The notes under the pieces are model-generated. The model saw only the letters and a list, made by a program, of their open reading frames with translations. It was not told where the DNA came from and did not search any database. From Anaeromyxobacter sp. (GTDB taxonomy: Bacteria; Myxococcota; Myxococcia; Myxococcales; Anaeromyxobacteraceae), in contig JADKCZ010000003.1 of NCBI GenBank assembly GCA_016718565.1, positions 186,001 to 250,000 on the forward strand: a stretch of DNA of 64,000 nucleotides, read 5' to 3'. Within the stretch, counting starts at the first letter, position 1; every line of letters starts with the position of its first letter. Shown piece after piece: positions 1 through 11,171 of the stretch. A program made the position numbers and the translations under genes.

Positions 1-427
1 GGCGCAGCCCCGGCTCGAGCGCGTAGAGCTCGGCGGCCGTGAGCCGCGCCGAGGGCTGGCCGCGCTTGAGCGGCTGGAACTTGTCGTAGGCGCCGAAGAA
101 GGCCTCGGTGGCGTAGTGGACCGCCCGCTCCCAGGGGCCCGGCGCGGCGCCCCTGGAGGTGAAGGGCAGCAGGAACGGCACGCGGAAGAGCAGGTGCGGC
201 GCGATGCGCTGGATGAAGCCGGAGTCGGTGGCGGCCAGCCGGGTGACCGCCGGGTCGGACAGCATGTAGCGCGGCCCGCCGTGGATCATCCCGGAGCTGG
301 CGCCCGACGCGCCGCTGGCCAGGTCGCCCTTCTCCAGCAGCAGCACCCGCAGCCCGCGCTGGGCGCAGTCGCGGGCCGTGCCGAGCCCGTTGACGCCGCC
401 GCCGAGGATGATGACGTCGTAGGTCAC
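1..427 (-). CDS. FAD-dependent glycerol-3-phosphate dehydrogenase-like oxidoreductase (partial)
   Basis: Only the first 142 codons are present; the gene runs off the left edge of the window. The start is GTG with GAGGGG a few bases upstream. The N-terminus reads VTYDVIILGGGVNGLG, a Rossmann GxGxxG-type FAD-binding motif, followed by an EK acidic pair and a SGASGASSGMIHGG stretch that matches the flavin-contact region of GlpD/GlpA enzymes. These oxidise sn-glycerol-3-phosphate to dihydroxyacetone phosphate at the membrane and pass electrons to quinone. It lies 13 bp after the glycosyltransferase fusion gene, probably in one transcript with aspS. Because the C-terminus is missing, another member of the DAO family cannot be excluded. 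Confidence 0.75.
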   Translation of the reverse strand, partial: MTYDVIILGGGVNGLGTARDCAQRGLRVLLLEKGDLASGASGASSGMIHGGPRYMLSDPAVTRLAATDSGFIQRIAPHLLFRVPFLLPFTSRGAAPGPWERAVHYATEAFFGAYDKFQPLKRGQPSARLTAAELYALEPGLR

Positions 428-440
428 GGGGCCCCTCGGG

Positions 441-2417
441 TCAGGCGCCGCGCTGCACGTCCACGCCCACCAGCCGCGCCAGCGCCAGCAGCGCAGGCTG
501 GGGCCCGGTCATGATCCAGGTCCCGGCCCCGGCCAGCAGGCGCGTCCAGCCGGCGTCGTCCACCGGCGCCTCGGTGAGCAGCAGGTCCACCTCGACGCCC
601 TCGACGGCCCGCACCAGCGCCTCCGGCGGCGGGGACAGGAGCCCCGGCGGCAGCGCCACCCCCAGGGTCACGCCGGCGTTGCCGGAGAGGCCGGCGGCCA
701 GGCCGGCCACCGCCTCCAGCCAGGCGTCCTCGGGGTTGTCGAGGTCCGGGGTGACCAGCACCTTCACGGCGCGCGAGCCGCGCCAGGGGTCGGGCAGGGC
801 GGCGGCGGCCTGGCCGAGGGGCTCGGCGGGCCGGGCCGTCAGCACCGCCCGCACCAGGGTCAGCCCGTCGGCCACCTTGGCCGCCTCGGCGCCCAGCGCC
901 TCGCAGAGCTTCCGCAGCACCTCGGCGGCCTCCCCCGGGGCGGAGCGCACCACCGTGACGTCGTCGTCCACCAGGAACCCGGCGGCCAGCACGGTCTCCA
1001 GCGCGGTGCCGATGGAGCGCGGGCTGCGGCCGGCGCTGGCCGGCCAGCGCCCCTCCCCGAGCAGCGCCAGCAGCGCGGCCTCGTGCGAGCCGTTGTGGGC
1101 CGCCGCCACCAGCCGCCCGCCGTCGGAGAGCCAGCGGCGCAGGTGCTGCAGGGTGGGCCCGGGCGCCAGCAGGCTGGAGAGGTCCTCCACCAGCAGGACG
1201 TCGAAGTAGCCGTCGGCGTAGGGCAGCTCGGGGGCGGCGTCGGGCGAGACCCGGTAGGTGGCGGTCAGGCGGGACCGGGTCAGGCCGCGGGCGCAGGCGT
1301 CGAGGCCCACCACCTCCAGGGCCCCGGCGGCCAGCAGGCCGGCGCCGAGCTCGCCGTCGCCGCAGTTGAGGGCCAGGATCCGCTTGCCGGCCGGCGCGGC
1401 CATGGCCACCACGTCCTCGAGCGAGAGCGGCGGCGTGGCGGGCGAGGTGGCGGTGGACATGGGGGGGCTCCTCTGGTCGGCGGATGGCTCGCGGTGCGGC
1501 GGCGAGGGGGCGGTGGAGGGCGCGGCGGGCGGCGGCGGGGGCGCCGGGCGGGCCGGGGTGGAGGCGGCGGGCCGGACGGGCGGCGTGCCGCCCACCAGCG
1601 GCGCCAGGATGGCCGCGGCGTCGCGGCGCGACATGAGCTCGAACCCCAGGGCGGCGCGCCGGGCCCGCTCGGCCGGGTCCTGCACCAGCCGCCGGCAGGT
1701 CTCCACCAGCCCCTGGTACGGCGCGAAGGCCACCGCCGCCTCGAGCTCGCGCTCCTCGGCCGGGTCGGCGCCGCGCTCCGAGACCACGCAGCGCCGATTG
1801 GCCAGCAGGTAGGAGACCCGCACCACCTCGAAGACCTTGGCCTCGAAGTAGTGGACGTTGAGCACCACCTTGGCGCGGGCGATGAGCCGGTCGCGCGCCT
1901 CGCCGTACACCCCGAAGACCGCCTCCACCCGCAGCCCGGCGGCGCGCAGGGCGTCGAGCACGGCCAGGCGGCGCGGGTTGACCGAGCCGTAGAAGAGGAC
2001 GTCCAGGTCCTCCAGGGGCGCCGGCGGGATGCGGGTCAGCTCGGGCACCCAGCCGATGGGCACCACCCGGGGGCGGTCCAGGCCGAGCTCGGCGTAGCGG
2101 GCGGCGTTGCGCTCGCTGTAGTCCCACACCGGGTGGCGCCGGAAGAGCGCCAGGAGCTGGGGCGTCAGCCAGGGCGAGCCCGGCTCGATCTGCTCCAGGT
2201 TGTAGAGGATGGCGTCCGGCGCCAGCCGCAGCGGGTGGCCGGGCAGCAGGTTGGAGCCGAGGACGATGGCGGTGCGCCCGGCCGGGGCGTCGGGCCCCAG
2301 CACCACGTCGTGCCCCAGCGCCGCCAGGGCGTGGAGGAGCGTCTCCCCCACCTCCTGGAAGGCGGCCGCGTGGAGGTATCCCGGCGGCTGGACGACGGTG
2401 ACGGCGTAGCGCGCCAT
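441..2417 (-). CDS. Glycosyltransferase / SAM methyltransferase fusion protein
   Basis: 658 residues. Residues 1 to about 270 resemble a GT-B glycosyltransferase, with a YNLEQIE segment and a C-terminal nucleotide-sugar region (FGVYGEARDRL, NVHYFEAKVFE). A Pro/Ala linker (about 275-318) leads to a class I methyltransferase, whose SAM motif ILALNCGDGELGAGL is followed by VVGLDAC and an LPYADGYFDVLLVEDLS motif. A third alpha/beta segment fills the last 130 residues. Donor and acceptor are unknown; modification of a surface glycan is an inference. An internal ATG (Met320, position 1460) has a strong AGAGGAG upstream, so the methyltransferase half may also be made alone. The gene starts 19 bp after aspS. 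Confidence 0.8.
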   Translation of the reverse strand: MARYAVTVVQPPGYLHAAAFQEVGETLLHALAALGHDVVLGPDAPAGRTAIVLGSNLLPGHPLRLAPDAILYNLEQIEPGSPWLTPQLLALFRRHPVWDYSERNAARYAELGLDRPRVVPIGWVPELTRIPPAPLEDLDVLFYGSVNPRRLAVLDALRAAGLRVEAVFGVYGEARDRLIARAKVVLNVHYFEAKVFEVVRVSYLLANRRCVVSERGADPAEERELEAAVAFAPYQGLVETCRRLVQDPAERARRAALGFELMSRRDAAAILAPLVGGTPPVRPAASTPARPAPPPPPAAPSTAPSPPHREPSADQRSPPMSTATSPATPPLSLEDVVAMAAPAGKRILALNCGDGELGAGLLAAGALEVVGLDACARGLTRSRLTATYRVSPDAAPELPYADGYFDVLLVEDLSSLLAPGPTLQHLRRWLSDGGRLVAAAHNGSHEAALLALLGEGRWPASAGRSPRSIGTALETVLAAGFLVDDDVTVVRSAPGEAAEVLRKLCEALGAEAAKVADGLTLVRAVLTARPAEPLGQAAAALPDPWRGSRAVKVLVTPDLDNPEDAWLEAVAGLAAGLSGNAGVTLGVALPPGLLSPPPEALVRAVEGVEVDLLLTEAPVDDAGWTRLLAGAGTWIMTGPQPALLALARLVGVDVQRGA

Positions 2418-2436
2418 GGTCCCCCGCCAGGGCCCG

Positions 2437-4251
<1,815 letters not shown>

Positions 4252-4539
4252 GTCTGGCCTCCAGAAGGTCCTGCGCAGGTGAAGACGGGCAGCTAACACC
4301 GCGAAAGGACGGAGGTCAAGGACGTGCGACGGGCGCGGCGCGGCGACGCTGCCCGCGGCCGCCGGGAGTGTTCGGGCTGCATTCCTGACCGTTCGCCGCC
4401 CGGTAAAGAACGCCACCCGGCCACCCCTCCTCGGGCCTAACCATCCGGGATCACGGGGTCAGGCCACCTGGCCCGGTGTGTGCTTTCCCTCCAGGCATGG
4501 AGCAGGCGCGCCGTCCCAAGGCGCTGCAGAGGAGCACCC

Positions 4540-4815
4540 GTGACGATTCGAGTCGGTCTGGAGCGCGAGGACTTCGGCGTGGAGCCTGGCGAGGCGCGCG
4601 ACGGCGTGGCGGTCGACCCGGTCTGCGGGCAGCTGGTCCAGGCCTCGGGCGCCGCCACCCAGGCGGTCTGGCACCACGGCCGCACCTGGCACTTCTGCGG
4701 CCTCGCCTGCCAGGAGGAGTTCGTCCGGATGGCCGAGCGGATCCGGGTGGTGGAGCTGGCCCGGCGCGGCGGCCTCTTCACCCCGCTGCAGCGGGTCCGC
4801 TGGGGCGTGGCCTGA
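4540..4815 (+). CDS. YHS-domain protein
   Basis: 91 residues. The core DPVCGQLV...HHGRTWHFCGLACQEEF is a YHS domain: a small Cys-containing metal-binding module found in copper ATPases, mono-oxygenases and stand-alone proteins. The paired Cys residues (VCG, FCGLAC) are likely metal ligands. The GTG start at 4540 is preceded by AGAGGAG at good spacing, which rejects the longer open frame. It is divergent from aspS and convergent with recJ. A role in metal handling is inferred from the domain only. Confidence 0.8.
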   Translation: MTIRVGLEREDFGVEPGEARDGVAVDPVCGQLVQASGAATQAVWHHGRTWHFCGLACQEEFVRMAERIRVVELARRGGLFTPLQRVRWGVA

Positions 4816-4868
4816 ACGGCCGTGAGGCCATCCCCTCCCGTCGCCGCACCGGCCGCTGAGCGGGCCCG

Positions 4869-6590
4869 CTACCCCGCCGCCCGCACGTCCCGCACCTTGA
4901 GCTGCAGCCGCCTCAGGCCGTTCCAGTCGTCGAAGCCGAAGGTGAAGGCCACCTCCACCGGCCCGCGGCAGAGCGCGGCGTGGCCGCCCAGCCCGAAGCC
5001 GATGGCGTCCAGCCCCTTCCCCACGGTCAGCTTGAGGTGCTGCTGCTCGGCCCCCACGGTGCGGGCCTGGCTGGCGTCGGCGCGCAGGGCGAAGACCGGC
5101 TCGGGGTGGCCGGCGCCGTAGGGGCCGAGCTTCTCCAGGTCCTCGGCGGCCCGGGCGGTCAGGTCGCCGGCCTGCACCCACCCGTCGATGCGGCAGCGCG
5201 GCGTGAGCTGCTCCTCGGTGAGGGCCGCGCCGGCGTGCGCCTCGAAGGCCTCGCGGAAGGCGGCCACCCGCGCCGGCTCGATGGTGACGCCGGCGGCGTG
5301 CCGGTGGCCGCCGAAGCGGGCCAGGTGCCCCTGGCAGGTGGCCAGCGCGTCGTAGAGGTGGAACCCCTCGATGGAGCGCCCGCTGCCCTTGCCCACCCCC
5401 TCGGCCACCCCGATCAGGACCGCCGGCCGGTGGAAGCGCTCGGCCACCCGCGCCGCCACGATGCCCACCACGCCCGGGTGCCAGCCGGGGCGGGACAGCA
5501 CCAGCCCGCGGGCGCCCCGCGCCACCGCCGCGGCGGCGTCCAGCAGGGCCTCCTCGAGCATGGTCCGCTCGATCTCCTGCCGGGCCTGGTTCTCGCGGTC
5601 CAGCTCCTCGGCCAGCGCCCGCCCGGTGGCCTGGTCGGCGTCGAGCAGCAGGCGCACCCCGCGGCCGGCGTCGTCGAGCCGGCCGGCCGCGTTGATGCGC
5701 GGCCCGAGCCGGAAGCCCACCTGCCCGGCCGTCACCGGCGCGCCGTCCACCAGGCCGGCCACCCGCTTCAGGGCCGCCAGGCCGGGGCGCCGGGTGCGGG
5801 CGATCTGCTCCAGGCCCCAGCGGACCAGGACCCGGTTGGCGCCGGTGAGCGGCACCACGTCGGCCACCGTGCCGAGCGCCACCAGGTCGAGGGCGTCCTT
5901 CAGGTTGGGCTCGGGGCGGGTGGCGCCGAAGCGCCCCTGCTCGCGCAGGCGCCGGCGCAGCGCCATCACCAGCGCGAAGGTGACCCCCACCGCCGCCAGC
6001 TCCTTGGAGGGGTAGGCGCAGCCCGGCTGGTGCGGGTTCAGGATGGCGGCCGCCGCCGGCAGCTCCACCGGCACGGTGTGGTGGTCCACCACCACCGTGT
6101 CGAGCCCCAGCGCCGCGGCGGCGCGCACCTCCTCCACCGAGGTGATGCCGCAGTCCAGGCTGACCACCAGCTGGACCCCGGCGGCCGCCAGCTTCTCCAC
6201 CGCCCCGGTGTTGAGCCCGTAGCCCTCCACCAGCCGGTGGGGCGTGTAGGTGACCACGTCGGCCCCGGCGGCGCGCAGGAACCCGGCCAGCAGCACCGTG
6301 GAGGTGACGCCGTCCACGTCGTAGTCGCCGTAGCAGGCGATGCGCTCCCCGGCCGCCACCGCGCGGGCCAGGCGCGCCACCGCCCCTTCCATCCCCTTCA
6401 TGCTGAACGGGTCGGGCAGGTCGGCCAGGCTGGCGGCCAGGAAGCTGGTGGCGGCGGCTGGCTCGGCATGCCCGCGGGCCGCCAGCACCCGGGCCGCCAG
6501 GGGGTGCAGCCCCAGCGCGCGCCCCAGGGCCAGGGCCCCCTCGCCGGCGGGGGGCCCTTCGATCCAGCGCTTGACCACCGGTTGGTTCAC
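4869..6590 (-). CDS. recJ: Single-stranded-DNA-specific exonuclease RecJ
   Basis: About 573 residues, typical for RecJ. It degrades single-stranded DNA 5' to 3' in RecF-pathway recombination and mismatch repair. DHH-family motifs are visible: CYGDYDVDGVTS (residues 86-97), SLDCG and VVVDHH (166-171), all of which bind catalytic Mn/Mg. The DHHA1 motif GGHRHAAG follows, then a C-terminal OB-fold region. The start is uncertain: GTG at 6590 gives MNQPVVKRWIEG, which fits the family, but no clear ribosome-binding site is visible, and a GTG about four codons later is also possible. The open frame continues far upstream without homology. Confidence 0.94.
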   Translation of the reverse strand: MNQPVVKRWIEGPPAGEGALALGRALGLHPLAARVLAARGHAEPAAATSFLAASLADLPDPFSMKGMEGAVARLARAVAAGERIACYGDYDVDGVTSTVLLAGFLRAAGADVVTYTPHRLVEGYGLNTGAVEKLAAAGVQLVVSLDCGITSVEEVRAAAALGLDTVVVDHHTVPVELPAAAAILNPHQPGCAYPSKELAAVGVTFALVMALRRRLREQGRFGATRPEPNLKDALDLVALGTVADVVPLTGANRVLVRWGLEQIARTRRPGLAALKRVAGLVDGAPVTAGQVGFRLGPRINAAGRLDDAGRGVRLLLDADQATGRALAEELDRENQARQEIERTMLEEALLDAAAAVARGARGLVLSRPGWHPGVVGIVAARVAERFHRPAVLIGVAEGVGKGSGRSIEGFHLYDALATCQGHLARFGGHRHAAGVTIEPARVAAFREAFEAHAGAALTEEQLTPRCRIDGWVQAGDLTARAAEDLEKLGPYGAGHPEPVFALRADASQARTVGAEQQHLKLTVGKGLDAIGFGLGGHAALCRGPVEVAFTFGFDDWNGLRRLQLKVRDVRAAG

Positions 6591-6636
6591 GAGGGGGGCG
6601 GATAGCAGCCGGGTCTGACAGGGTGCCACCCCGCGC

Positions 6637-6665
6637 TTTACGGCTGGCGGTCCGCCACCTACAGT
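6637..6665 (+). promoter_or_regulatory. Candidate sigma70-type promoter, near-leaderless
   Basis: TTTACG at 6637-6642 and TACAGT at 6660-6665 are 17 bp apart. The -10 element ends nine bases before the ATG at 6675, so transcription would begin about three bases before the start codon. No Shine-Dalgarno sequence is visible, which fits a near-leaderless message. By-eye prediction only. Confidence 0.35.
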
Positions 6666-6674
6666 CAACCACCC

Positions 6675-7667
6675 ATGCCGACCCGCCTCCCTCGCCGCCC
6701 CTCGCGCCGCCTGGCGCGGGCCACCCGCCCCGCCGCCCTGCCCTGCCTGGCCGCCCTGGCCGCCCTCTCCTCGCTGGCCGGCTGCGCCGGCGGCCAGCGC
6801 GGCGACAGCGCCGTGGTCCCCCCTCCCGCCGACCCGGTCGTGGCGCTGGCCGGCTGCCGCTCGGCCCAGGTGGAGCGGGTCCGCTGGCGGGTCGAGTGCG
6901 GCGGCCTGGTGGCGGAGGTGGTCGACCCCTACGGCGAGACCGACGCGGCCCTCCGGACCACCGGCCAGGCCGAGGTGGCGCTCACCACGGGCGGGCAGCC
7001 CACCGCCGAGGTGGTGACGCTGCCGCTGGCCGGGGCGCGGCGGTCGGTCACCCGCCTGGGCCTGGCCTCGCGGGCCAGCCCGGCCCGCAGCCGCGGCACC
7101 GGCCTGGTGGTCACCGTCCCCTTCGGCGAGGGGCGGACCCGGCTGGTCTGGTGCGCCGCCCAGGCCGGGGTGGCGCCGGCCCGCTGCGAGCTCGTGGCCG
7201 ACGCCACGGGGGCGCTGCCGTGGCGGGCCGGTCCGCCCCGGGCCGCGCCGCTGGCGCCGCTCCTGGCGGGCCGGCCTGTGCTGGTGCCGGCGGGGTGCGA
7301 GGTGGCCGCCCACCCGCAGGGGGGCGACGTCTCCTGCTCCGCCTCCGACGGCTGGCGCTGGCGCCGGGTCGGCCTGCCCAAGGAGATCGCCCCCTCCGAC
7401 CTGGAGTACGCCGACAGCGCCGCGGAGGCGGTCGGCCAGGCGCCGCCGCCGCTGGAGCCGGTGCCGGCGCCGCCGGCCGACGGGCGGCCCTGCCTGGTGG
7501 ATGGGGTGGCCACCCGCTGCGGCGTGGCCGAGGCCTGGGGCGGCGCCATGGTCACCGTCTCCACCGTGGCCACGGTGCGCGGCCAGCCGCTGGAGCTGAC
7601 CTGCAGCTTCTTCGGCTCGCCCGACGACCTGCCGCTGGTCTGCGACGGGCTGGAGTGGGCGCCCTGA
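6675..7667 (+). CDS. Putative lipoprotein of unknown function
   Basis: 330 residues. An Arg-rich start, a hydrophobic stretch (PAALPCLAALAALSSLAGC) and a lipobox LAGC near residue 37 indicate a lipoprotein signal peptide. The mature part is rich in Ala, Pro and Val with scattered Cys pairs (AGCRS, WRVECG, LVWCAA, RPCLVDGVATRCG), suggesting disulphide bonds and envelope location. I recognise no domain. It is divergent from recJ and convergent with secF, so context says little. Confidence 0.75.
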   Translation: MPTRLPRRPSRRLARATRPAALPCLAALAALSSLAGCAGGQRGDSAVVPPPADPVVALAGCRSAQVERVRWRVECGGLVAEVVDPYGETDAALRTTGQAEVALTTGGQPTAEVVTLPLAGARRSVTRLGLASRASPARSRGTGLVVTVPFGEGRTRLVWCAAQAGVAPARCELVADATGALPWRAGPPRAAPLAPLLAGRPVLVPAGCEVAAHPQGGDVSCSASDGWRWRRVGLPKEIAPSDLEYADSAAEAVGQAPPPLEPVPAPPADGRPCLVDGVATRCGVAEAWGGAMVTVSTVATVRGQPLELTCSFFGSPDDLPLVCDGLEWAP

Positions 7668-7765
7668 GGGGCCGTGGCGGGCTCTCCTCCCGACCCCTCT
7701 ACGCGGCGCGGCCCCATCACCGCCACGGGTGAGGGGGCCGCGGTCCGCCGCGGGTGGCGGCCCGG

Positions 7766-8947
7766 CTACTTGGTGGCCACCGCGGGCTGCTGCGGCCCGG
7801 CCTTCCGCTTGGCGGCCCGCTCCTCCAGCCAGATGGTCATCGGCGCGGCGATGAACCAGGTGGAGTAGGTGCCGGAGACGATGCCGATCAGCATGGCGAA
7901 GGCGAAGTCGAAGATGGTGCCGACGCCGAAGACGAGCAGGCCCACCAGCGACAGGGCGGTGGCGAACGAGGTCAGGAAGGTCCGGCCCAGGGTCTCGTTG
8001 ATGGCCAGGTTGACCATGTCGCCGAGCGACTTGCCCTTGTACTTGGTCTGGTTCTCGCGGATGCGGTCGTAGACCACCACGGTGTCGTTCACCGAGTAGC
8101 CCACCACCGTGAGGATCACCGCGATGGAGGTCAGGTTGAACTCGCGGCCGGTGAAGGCGAAGTAGCCCAGGGTGACGATGGCGTCGTGGACGATGGCGAT
8201 GATGACGCCCGGGCTGAAGCGGAAGTCGAAGCGCAGGCCGATGTACACCACGATCAGGGCCATGGCGTAGAGGATGGCCTTGAACCCCTGGTTGCGCAGC
8301 TCGCGCCCCACCGCCGGGCCGACGAACTCGACGCGCCGCACCTCGGGCGTGGCGGTGGCGAAGCGGGCGTTGAGATCGTGCTCCACCTTCTCGCGGATGC
8401 CCTGGGTGATGACCGCGTAGGACTTGGTGCCGGCGGTCAGGCCGGCCTCCTCGCGGACCTCGCGCACCTTGATGCCGGCGCCCTCCACGGCCGCCTGCAG
8501 GTCGGCCACCGCCACCGGACCGGTGAACTGGAAGTCGATCTTGTCGCCGATCTCGGCGTTGAAGGAGGTGGAGGCCACCGGCAGCTTGGCCTTGACCGCC
8601 TCCTCGACCCGCTTGACGTCGGCCTCGCCCATCAGGGCGATGCGGCCGACGCGGATCAGGAAGGTGTTCTCGGACTCGGCGCCGTAGACCTGCACCGAGG
8701 CGTCCTTGAAGCCCAGCTCCTCGATGCTCTTGCGGATGGCGCCGGGGTCGAGGGCCTCGCCGAACTTGACCTCCATCTCGGTGCCGCCGGCGAAGTCCAC
8801 GCCGAAGTTCAGGCCGTGGATGGCCGGCAGCGCCCAGAGGATGACGGTCAGGTTGACGATGAGGGACAGCACCACCGCGATGCGGCGCTTGCCGACGAAG
8901 TCGAAGGTGGTGCCGTGCGGCAGGATGTCGAAGGTCTTGAATTGCAT
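7766..8947 (-). CDS. secF: Protein translocase subunit SecF
   Basis: 393 residues. SecF works with SecD and YajC to drive the late steps of Sec-dependent export, powered by the proton gradient. The family signature near the N-terminus is GLNFGVDFAGGTEMEV; a periplasmic domain follows, then a bundle of membrane helices with VGYSVNDTVVVYDRIREN in the fourth and fifth. Six membrane segments are expected. The ATG is seven bases from the end of secD, so the two are co-translated. Confidence 0.97.
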   Translation of the reverse strand: MQFKTFDILPHGTTFDFVGKRRIAVVLSLIVNLTVILWALPAIHGLNFGVDFAGGTEMEVKFGEALDPGAIRKSIEELGFKDASVQVYGAESENTFLIRVGRIALMGEADVKRVEEAVKAKLPVASTSFNAEIGDKIDFQFTGPVAVADLQAAVEGAGIKVREVREEAGLTAGTKSYAVITQGIREKVEHDLNARFATATPEVRRVEFVGPAVGRELRNQGFKAILYAMALIVVYIGLRFDFRFSPGVIIAIVHDAIVTLGYFAFTGREFNLTSIAVILTVVGYSVNDTVVVYDRIRENQTKYKGKSLGDMVNLAINETLGRTFLTSFATALSLVGLLVFGVGTIFDFAFAMLIGIVSGTYSTWFIAAPMTIWLEERAAKRKAGPQQPAVATK

Positions 8948-8953
8948 GGCCGC

Positions 8954-10786
8954 CTACACGGAGAGACGCGCCGACTCGTGGCGCGTGAGGTATTCCATGA
9001 TGACGCGGGTCACCACGATGGACGTGAACATCGAGGCGATGAGGCCGATGGCCAGCGCCACCGCGAACCCGCGCACCGGGCCCGAGCCGTACTGCATGAG
9101 GACCACCGCGGCCACCAGGGTGGTGACGTGGGAGTCGACGATGGTCCAGAAGACCTTGTCGTAGCCCGCCTGCACCGACTGCTTGACGGTGCGGCCGGCG
9201 CGCATCTCCTCGCGGATGCGCTCGTTGATGAGCACGTTGGCGTCCACCGCGATGCCCAGGGTGAGCACGAAGCCGGCGATGCCGGGCAGCGTCAGGGTGG
9301 TGCCGATCATCGACATGACGGCCAGCACCAGCAGGCCGTTGAGCAGCAGGGCCACGTCGGCCACCAGGCCGGAGACCCGGTAGTAGAGGGCCATGAAGAG
9401 CAGCACCGCGGCCAGCCCGACCAGCGCCGCCAGGGTGCCCTTCTTGACCAGCTCGGGCCCGAGGGTGGCGCCCACGGTGCGCTCCTCGAAGATGGTGACC
9501 GGGGCCGGCAGCGCGCCCGCCTTGAGGACCAGCGCGATGGCGTTGGCCTCCTCGAAGAGCCGGTTGTAGTCGCTGCTGGAGCCCAGCGTGATCTGGCCGT
9601 TGGAGGAGATGGTGCCCTGGATGTAGGGGGCGGTCTCCACCTTGTCGTCCAGCACGGTGGCCATGCGCCGGCGCAGGTTGGTGGTGGTCAGCTTCTCCAT
9701 GAGGCGCGCGCCGTCCGGCGACATGGTGAAGGTCACCACCGGCTTGCCCTGCCCGGGGCCGCTGTTGTCCACCGAGGCGCGGGCGTCGGCGATGTAGTCA
9801 CCGGTCAGCTCGGTCTTGGCGCGGATCAGGTAGGTCCGGTAGTAGGTGTTGCGCACCAGGTCGGTGCTCACCTCGCCCTCGCCGATGCCGATGACGTTCT
9901 TGGCCGGGTCGATGAGGGGCGTCACGTGCTGGGCGATGGCCGCCTCGAGCTCGGGGCGCTTCTCGGCGGCCAGCAGCAGGGCCTGGCGCGACCCGCCGCT
10001 GGGCAGCTCGATGCCCTCCACCGTCCAGCAGCCGCCGGCCGGCAGGGGGAAGGTCAGCCCGGCGCGGGTGCTCTGGCAGGGGGGCAGCTTGGACTGGAGC
10101 TGGTCCAGCACCGCGTTCTCGTCGTCGCAGATCTTGAACTCGAGCTGCGCGGTGCGGCCCAGCAGGTCCTTGGCCTTCTCCGGATCCTTGAAGCCCGGCA
10201 GCTGGATCTGGATCTGGTTGTTGGCCTTGCGCTTGATGTCGGGCTCGCTGACGCCCCACTTGTCGACGCGGTTGCGGATGGTCTTCTCGGCCTGCTCGAC
10301 GGCCTTGCCCTTGAACTCGCGCAGCACCTGGTCCTTGAAGGCGAACAGGACCTGGCCGGCGGGCGAGCCGCCCGGCGCGTAGAGCTCGGCGCCGTAGAAG
10401 TCCAGCGCCTCCTTCTCGACCTCGGCGGGCGCGGTGGTGGCCACCGCGATGCGCAGGCCGCTGGCGTCCGGCGCCGCGGCGGTGAAGGCCAGCCCCTTGG
10501 TCTTGAGGTGCTCGGCGATCTCGTCGGCGCGCCGCGCGATCTTGGCCTTGACGGCCCGATCGACGTCCACGCCCATGGCCAGGTGGATGCCGCCCTGCAG
10601 GTCCAGGCCCAGGTTGATGTGCTTGCGCGCGTCGGGCGCCCAGCCGGGCACCGAGGCGTCGTACACCTCGCCGAGCCGCTGGTCCGGCGGGAGCTTGAAG
10701 TAGTACCAGCTGGGGACCAGCTGCCAGATCGAGAAGAGGGCGACGGCGACCACCAGGCCGACGCGCCACGACCAGTTCCGTTCCAT
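8954..10786 (-). CDS. secD: Protein translocase subunit SecD
   Basis: 610 residues. It partners SecF. The first membrane helix is followed by NLGLDLQGGIHLAMGVD, the SecD P1 signature, then a large periplasmic domain and the C-terminal RND-type helices with GIAVDANVLINERIREE. The ATG directly follows the stop of yajC without a gap. The periplasmic insertion (about residues 60-400) contains two Cys residues (KICDDE, KLPPCQ) that could form a disulphide. Confidence 0.97.
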   Translation of the reverse strand: MERNWSWRVGLVVAVALFSIWQLVPSWYYFKLPPDQRLGEVYDASVPGWAPDARKHINLGLDLQGGIHLAMGVDVDRAVKAKIARRADEIAEHLKTKGLAFTAAAPDASGLRIAVATTAPAEVEKEALDFYGAELYAPGGSPAGQVLFAFKDQVLREFKGKAVEQAEKTIRNRVDKWGVSEPDIKRKANNQIQIQLPGFKDPEKAKDLLGRTAQLEFKICDDENAVLDQLQSKLPPCQSTRAGLTFPLPAGGCWTVEGIELPSGGSRQALLLAAEKRPELEAAIAQHVTPLIDPAKNVIGIGEGEVSTDLVRNTYYRTYLIRAKTELTGDYIADARASVDNSGPGQGKPVVTFTMSPDGARLMEKLTTTNLRRRMATVLDDKVETAPYIQGTISSNGQITLGSSSDYNRLFEEANAIALVLKAGALPAPVTIFEERTVGATLGPELVKKGTLAALVGLAAVLLFMALYYRVSGLVADVALLLNGLLVLAVMSMIGTTLTLPGIAGFVLTLGIAVDANVLINERIREEMRAGRTVKQSVQAGYDKVFWTIVDSHVTTLVAAVVLMQYGSGPVRGFAVALAIGLIASMFTSIVVTRVIMEYLTRHESARLSV

Positions 10787-11137
10787 CTACTTCTTCTCCT
10801 GCTTGGCGGGTGAGGCCGGCAGCTTCTCCTGCCAGGCGCCCACCACGTTGCCCTTGAGGACGCGGACCTTGTTGCCGCCCCCCACGTCCAGGGTCACGGT
10901 CCGGTCCTCGACCAGGACCACCGTGCCGATGAGCCCGCCCTGCGTCACCACCTCGGTGCCCTTGGCGAGACCCGCCAGGAAGCCCTGGTGCTCCTTGGCC
11001 TGCTTCTGCTGGGGGCGGAAGAAGACGAAGTAGAACACCACCGCGATGAGGATGAACGGCAGGAACTGGACCAGCGGGTTGGGCGCCGGCTGCGCCTCCG
11101 CGGTCTGCGAGAGGAAAGCGTGGAGGACGGGAACCAT
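10787..11137 (-). CDS. yajC: Preprotein translocase subunit YajC
   Basis: 116 residues, with one membrane segment (FLPFILIAVVFYFVFFRPQQ) and then a small soluble domain containing GTEVVTQGGLIGTVV, the YajC signature. It associates with SecDF. It is the first gene of the yajC-secD-secF unit, with its own likely promoter upstream at 11172-11200. Its tail is Lys-rich (KQEKK). Confidence 0.95.
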   Translation of the reverse strand: MVPVLHAFLSQTAEAQPAPNPLVQFLPFILIAVVFYFVFFRPQQKQAKEHQGFLAGLAKGTEVVTQGGLIGTVVLVEDRTVTLDVGGGNKVRVLKGNVVGAWQEKLPASPAKQEKK

Positions 11138-11171
11138 GGCGACTCCGGTGAGGACGGGAAAAGGCCCCGGT

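Noticed and set aside
4252..4539. A small RNA or short gene between aspS and the YHS gene
   Set aside because: I saw no tRNA-like fold, strong terminator or short frame with a ribosome-binding site other than the YHS start; it looks like a divergent promoter region only.
7754..10813. A 1019-codon open frame on the plus strand opposite secD and secF
   Set aside because: The minus-strand genes match SecD and SecF over their whole length. The plus-strand product is His/Arg/Gly-biased without family motifs; long antisense open frames are expected at this G+C content.
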